Shown piece after piece: positions 60,442 to 64,000 of a stretch of DNA of 64,000 nucleotides. A program made the translations under genes and the position numbers. Source of the stretch: Paenibacillus solani (lineage in GTDB: Bacteria > Bacillota > Bacilli > Paenibacillales > Paenibacillaceae). The first letter of the stretch is position 1, and each line of letters begins with the position of its first letter. A model generated the notes under the pieces. It did not search any database. It saw only the letters and a list, made by a program, of their open reading frames with translations, and was not told the DNA's origin. Where the stretch lies: NCBI RefSeq assembly GCF_001277345.1, contig NZ_LIUT01000008.1:368336-432335 (forward strand). Reading direction: 5' to 3'.

Positions 60442-60612
60442 GTTTGAGGTTCCCTTCAAAAGTGAATGATAAGGTAAAAAATTCAAGTTTATCATTTCCT
60501 ACTTCGAGGGTCCCTATACTTGATTTGAAATTCATTTGATTCTTTTACTACAGGAACATAAGTTCTATAATGAGAAGGGAATGATTCTGTTTTTTATGGG
60601 AGGATGATTGTG

Positions 60613-61143
60613 ATGGGAAAAAGTGCTTTATTGGTCATTGATGTGCAGAACGATATGTTTGATGAAGAGAACCCGGTCTATGAGGGTGAACGATTGCTCT
60701 ACAATCTCAAGCAACTGATCGCAAAAGCCAGAAACGGTCGAATTCCTGTTTTTTACATACAGCATAATGACGAGGGCTTGAAGGAGGGGACAGAAGGGTG
60801 GAAGATTAACTCTGAGATCGCCCCTGCGATGTCGGATACCATCATTCAGAAGACCAGACCCGATTCCTTCTATAACACTACGCTTGCAGAGGAATTGAAG
60901 CGGCAAGACATCGAACATGTGATTCTGGCAGGTATACAGAGCGAGATATGCGTAGATACCACATGCAGGAGAGCATCCAGTCTTGGTTATGACATCACGC
61001 TGGTATCGGATGCCCACAGCACTTGGAGCAATTCGGTGTTAACGGCGCAGCAGATCATAGATCACGTGAATGCAACACTAAGATGGTTTGCGGCCATCAA
61101 GACAACAGAAGAAGTCCTCTTTACGGAAGAAGCCGGTGTTTAA
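60613..61143 (+). CDS. Isochorismatase-like cysteine hydrolase
   Basis: 176 residues from the ATG at 60613, nine bases after GGGAGG; an ATG at 60604 abuts that site. The cysteine-hydrolase triad is visible: Asp in ALLVIDVQNDMF (residue 10), Lys in IIQKTRPDSF (about 84) and Cys in GIQSEICVDTTCRRA (about 116), with the cis-peptide G-I before it. Family members hydrolyse isochorismate, nicotinamide or N-carbamoyl amides; the short form and the QSEICVDTT motif fit the YecD/nicotinamidase-like proteins of unknown substrate. It is divergent from the FUSC gene and monocistronic. Confidence 0.9.
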   Translation: MGKSALLVIDVQNDMFDEENPVYEGERLLYNLKQLIAKARNGRIPVFYIQHNDEGLKEGTEGWKINSEIAPAMSDTIIQKTRPDSFYNTTLAEELKRQDIEHVILAGIQSEICVDTTCRRASSLGYDITLVSDAHSTWSNSVLTAQQIIDHVNATLRWFAAIKTTEEVLFTEEAGV

Positions 61144-61191
61144 CGTGATCATATCCCTGTCAAGTAGACAAATGAAAAAAAGCTTGGCAAC

Positions 61192-61224
61192 CAGCGCGTG
61201 CCGATATTCAATCGACACGCGCTG
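61192..61224. terminator. Hairpin between hydrolase and phosphatase operon
   Basis: CAGCGCGTG (61192-61200) pairs with CACGCGCTG (61216-61224), with inner CGAT/ATCG pairs. Read on the minus strand it ends the phosphatase operon; AAGCTTTTTTTC follows a few bases on. Confidence 0.75.
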
Positions 61225-61226
61225 AT

Positions 61227-61402
61227 TTAAGTACTCTTTATATACGATTTAACGGCCATTTCCATAAATTCTTCCGTATATTGTTGGATTGTTTGTCCCT
61301 CATTGAAGGGATAATTCCAACTTCGGCCCTTCCAATCGGATATGAACAAGAGGCGATGCTTACTTAAGGGGTGATCTGAATCACGGTTTCTGATCCCAGA
61401 GA
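61227..61402 (-). pseudogene. Possible gene fragment downstream of phosphatase gene
   Basis: The minus strand has an open frame of about 58 codons from the phosphatase stop region to a TAA at 61227. It reads HRLLFISDWKGRSWNYPFNE and then QQYTEEFMEMAVKSYIK, a protein-like composition with a helical end, but there is no ATG, GTG or TTG with a ribosome binding site at its left end. I do not recognise the family. It could be the tail of a decayed gene or an unusual-start small gene. It stops just before the hairpin at 61192, as a real gene end would. Confidence 0.35.
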
Positions 61403-62206
61403 TTAGAATATCCCTTCAGGCACTTTTCCTTCCCAGCAAGCTGGTGCAGGCAGTCCGAGCACATGACCGATGACGGCAGCCGTATCCATGATGCTGATTG
61501 GTAAATCGAGAAGTCCTGGCTGTACGCCCGGGCCCGTAATTCCCCAGGTGATGGTCATATCCATCGGGTGATCACTGCCATGATCGTTAGGATGAGCACC
61601 TCCGCCGCCATGATCGGTGACCGTGATGATCCAGGTGTCTTCCAGCAGCTGCTGATCCTCCAATGCTTTGACAATCTTGCCTACGTATTGATCTGTAACA
61701 GCAATCTGTTCCAGCTGCTTATCCGTATCAAAACCATACTGGTGGCCCGCTGCGTCGGGATGATCCAGCTGGATGAACATTAGCTTAAAATCTGGCTGTT
61801 TATAAATATATTCGACGATGGTCTCAGCCAGCTCGGGGTCGGGTTTGGATTCCATGTGAACATGGATGGAATTCTCAATGATTCCTGTGTTGATTGGTTC
61901 CCAGCAGCTGAACGCGGACAGGGGGGCATCCGGCCATTGCCGGCGTGCCAGCTTGAATAACGACGCATAGGGAAAGTCCTCCGGAATCTGCTGGTGAATC
62001 GCCCGGTCATTATCAAGACCGTGTTGGTCCGGGGCAACACCATATAACAGCGAGCCCCAGCATTCCGCACTGATGCTGGGATATACGGTTTGAGCGTCGT
62101 AGGAATACGCTCCTGCTTGCAGTAGGGCGTGAATATTCGGGGCATCCGCTTTCTGAATGAACCCGCCTGCTCCATCAATTCCAAGAATAACGACACGGTT
62201 AGCCAT
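61403..62206 (-). CDS. Alkaline phosphatase superfamily protein (nucleotide pyrophosphatase-like)
   Basis: About 267 residues from the ATG at 62206, with GAGGAGGAACTATCA before it; the longer frame adds 15 residues without a site. Metal and catalytic motifs are visible: VVILGIDGAGG at the start, the nucleophile region VYPSISAECWGSLLYG near 42-57, IQLDHPDAAGHQYG near 146-159 and TVTDHGGGGAHPNDHG near 195-210. This is the type I phosphodiesterase/phosphoglycerate mutase-like branch. No signal peptide, so cytoplasmic. It is the last gene of a DeoR-EamA-phosphatase series. Substrate unknown. Confidence 0.9.
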   Translation of the reverse strand: MANRVVILGIDGAGGFIQKADAPNIHALLQAGAYSYDAQTVYPSISAECWGSLLYGVAPDQHGLDNDRAIHQQIPEDFPYASLFKLARRQWPDAPLSAFSCWEPINTGIIENSIHVHMESKPDPELAETIVEYIYKQPDFKLMFIQLDHPDAAGHQYGFDTDKQLEQIAVTDQYVGKIVKALEDQQLLEDTWIITVTDHGGGGAHPNDHGSDHPMDMTITWGITGPGVQPGLLDLPISIMDTAAVIGHVLGLPAPACWEGKVPEGIF

Positions 62207-62317
62207 TGATAGTTCCTCCTCGGTATGAACATGTTGATCTGTAAGTTTCAAAAGCTTGATAGGACGGTTTACGCAACAATAGGCAGTGCACTGATTTATA
62301 CATGATGCTTTCGAATG

Positions 62318-63169
62318 CTAACCCCATAGGGCAATCGTGATGATTCCGCAGGTGATGAGCAAGGACATAGCAATCCGTCGCCAGCCTTGCTGCTCCCGCA
62401 GCACGATAATGCCAAGCACGGTGCCGAATACCGTACTGATTTCACGGATCGGCGCAATTTGTGCAAGCGGTGTGAGCCGCATGGCGAACAGGAATAATAA
62501 ATAGGATCCGGGTGCCAGGATTGAGCCGAGCAGAATCGTGCGCCAGTTCACCGACCATTCCTGTTTCAGCTGTCTGGACAGCATTACGGGAATGATCAGG
62601 GCAACAAAGTAACTGATATTGGAAAGCTGAATCAGTGCAATGGGGGAGACACCCGCATCCAGAACGGCCTTGTCGGTGAGGGTATACCCGGAAATGCACA
62701 GCCCGACCAGGCAGGCGTAGGTTAAAGCCTTGCGATTCAAACTGGAGGGACCTTTGAACTTTATGCCTGATAGAGCAAATAACGAAAAAATAATGATGCT
62801 AAGCCCCATGTATCCTGCTGCGCTTAACTGCTCATGAAATAACACTAGGCTGCACAGCGAAGTCAGCATGGCGCCAAGCCCCCGCATGAACGGGTATACC
62901 TGGGACATATCGCCGTGGGTGTAGGCTTTTGATAACAGGGTGATATAGCAGCCTTGGATGGTCATGGATAGAAGCATGAGTCCATACACGTTCAGGCTGA
63001 GCGTAAGCTTAGACATCTCCATGAGAAAAGAGGGCATCAGGAATATGAGAGTGACTGAATGGATGCACCACAGAAACACGGACTTCTGAATGCTTCGCTT
63101 CGTAAACAGATTCCATAGGGCATGGGTCAGCCCGGATGACAGCACCAGCAGAAGTGAGAGCAGCTCCAT
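62318..63169 (-). CDS. EamA-family (DMT) transporter
   Basis: A 283-residue protein with ten membrane helices in two EamA repeats. The first has LSSGLTHALWNLFTKRS and SMTIQGCYITLLSKAY; the second begins near residue 148 (ALTYACLVGLCISGYTLTDK) and has LAQIAPIREISTVFGTVLG. Such drug/metabolite transporters move small metabolites across the membrane. Its ATG shares one base with the DeoR stop codon and lacks a strong ribosome site of its own, so it is translated by coupling. It likely moves the substrate that the phosphatase releases or uses. Confidence 0.9.
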   Translation of the reverse strand: MELLSLLLVLSSGLTHALWNLFTKRSIQKSVFLWCIHSVTLIFLMPSFLMEMSKLTLSLNVYGLMLLSMTIQGCYITLLSKAYTHGDMSQVYPFMRGLGAMLTSLCSLVLFHEQLSAAGYMGLSIIIFSLFALSGIKFKGPSSLNRKALTYACLVGLCISGYTLTDKAVLDAGVSPIALIQLSNISYFVALIIPVMLSRQLKQEWSVNWRTILLGSILAPGSYLLFLFAMRLTPLAQIAPIREISTVFGTVLGIIVLREQQGWRRIAMSLLITCGIITIALWG

Positions 63170-63942
63170 CAGCGATATCCGATAAGCACTTCAATGCCGC
63201 GAGCTGACAAATTATCCACCCATTCCTGCGAGCAGGCCTCATCCGTGATGACCATGGAGATATCCTCCAGTTTGGCGAGCTTCGAGAAGGTCGTGACGCC
63301 CAGCTTGGAATGATCAGCGAGAACGATGCCTTCCTCCGCACGCTCCAGCATTTTTCGCGATATGTAGGCTTCATCCAGATCATAATCGGTAATCCCATCC
63401 GTTAAGGAGATACCGCCGACTGAGATAAATGCTTTATTCACTTTGAATTGTTCCAGCAGCATTTCAGTGAGCGGGCCTGTGGCCGCTTGTTTGGTCCGGT
63501 CCATATTTCCGCCGATAAAAATAATTTTCCCCTGAAACCCCTCCATCGCCAGATTCAATACGGGCAGTGAATGGGTGATAACCGTTACATGCGGTCGATC
63601 CTGAAGATAACGCATGACTTCAATCGTGGTTGTTCCGTTATCAAGCAGTATGGTTTCTCCATCCTTAACAAGGGAGGCGGCAAGTTTGCCAATTGCGGAT
63701 TTCTCTGCCGCGCAAGTCTCCGAGCGGCTTGTAAAGGAAGGCTCAATATGCCCGGAACGGGATTTGACAGCACCGCCGTAAACCTTGCGCAGCATGCCTT
63801 CCTTCTCTAACCGGTCCAAATCGCGCCGGATCGTTTCCGCAGATACCTCCAGCTGCTCCGCGAGGACATGGACTTTGACCTTGCCTTCCAGTTCCAATTG
63901 ATTGAGGATCTTTCCCCTGCGATCTTCGTAGGTTAAGGACAT
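63169..63942 (-). CDS. DeoR-family transcriptional regulator
   Basis: A 257-residue regulator. The N-terminal winged helix reads VKVHVLAEQLEVSAETIRRD near residues 21-40, then LEKEGMLRKVYGGA, the family hallmark. The effector domain is the DeoRC sugar-phosphate fold: AASLVKDGETILLDNGTTTI near 88-107, VITHSLPVLNLA, KIIFIGGN, and FISVGGISLTDGITDYD near 175. A phosphorylated sugar or polyol is the usual effector. AGAGGTGA precedes the ATG. ATATGTG repeats at 63962 and 63984 upstream might be its binding site. It likely controls the EamA and phosphatase genes that follow. Confidence 0.93.
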   Translation of the reverse strand: MSLTYEDRRGKILNQLELEGKVKVHVLAEQLEVSAETIRRDLDRLEKEGMLRKVYGGAVKSRSGHIEPSFTSRSETCAAEKSAIGKLAASLVKDGETILLDNGTTTIEVMRYLQDRPHVTVITHSLPVLNLAMEGFQGKIIFIGGNMDRTKQAATGPLTEMLLEQFKVNKAFISVGGISLTDGITDYDLDEAYISRKMLERAEEGIVLADHSKLGVTTFSKLAKLEDISMVITDEACSQEWVDNLSARGIEVLIGYR

Positions 63943-64000
63943 AACATATTCACCTCTAACTATATGTGACTGATGTTGACTAAATATGTGGATTTGAACC

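Noticed and set aside
1..64000. tRNA, rRNA and replication origin features
   Set aside because: No cloverleaf-like or rRNA-like sequence, DnaA-box cluster or attachment-site pair was seen in the window.

Overview
The window looks like chromosomal DNA of a Paenibacillus-type Firmicute. The evidence is the AGGAGG-like ribosome binding sites, frequent TTG/GTG starts, BceRS-BceAB peptide-resistance modules, LplB/YtcP-type sugar ABC transporters, an LPKTG adhesin with a class D-like sortase, and small spore-type proteins. The species is an inference; there is no rRNA or tRNA gene. Base composition is roughly balanced except for a clearly A+T-rich stretch at about 9.9-16.6 kb.

Layout. 1-75 is the 3' end (domains V and VI) of a group II intron. 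0.1-9.7 kb carries an MFS exporter, two small spore-type proteins, a GIY-YIG protein, a luciferase-like monooxygenase, a chemoreceptor with a sigma-D-like promoter, a MarR/MFS pair, a small secreted protein and a DinB protein. 9.7-16.7 kb is an accessory island: two diverged ~200-bp direct repeats, each with a terminator hairpin, an ISL3-type transposase remnant, a secreted 136-aa protein of unknown family, a lipoprotein, an internally duplicated ABC-2 permease with its ATPase, a 56-codon ORF and a second small secreted protein. A complete BceRS-BceAB module (16.7-21.2 kb) abuts it.

21-30.5 kb holds a stalk-domain lipoprotein, an LPKTG adhesin with its sortase, a second chemoreceptor with a sigma-D-like promoter, and a ring-cleaving dioxygenase-like protein. 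30.7-39.6 kb holds a BCCT transporter, a divergent Fur-box pair (siderophore ATPase / ferredoxin-NADP reductase), a lipoprotein, and a nirB-nirD-hemD operon. 39.9-45.2 kb holds a sigma factor fused to a DUF1835-like domain, a PfpI/DJ-1 protein and a divergent MFS/MocR pair.

45.3-50.9 kb is a second Bce module with a DUF418 membrane protein added at its 3' end. 51.1-58.4 kb is an alpha-mannoside-type locus: a GH92 mannosidase and a GntR/LacI-type repressor diverge from a binding protein and two permeases, and the same palindrome occurs three times between them. 58.5-64 kb holds a FUSC exporter-like protein, an isochorismatase-like hydrolase, and a DeoR - EamA - phosphatase operon.

The most likely undescribed system is the 9.7-16.7 kb island: secreted small proteins with a dedicated lipoprotein and a fused-permease ABC transporter, next to a peptide-sensing resistance module.
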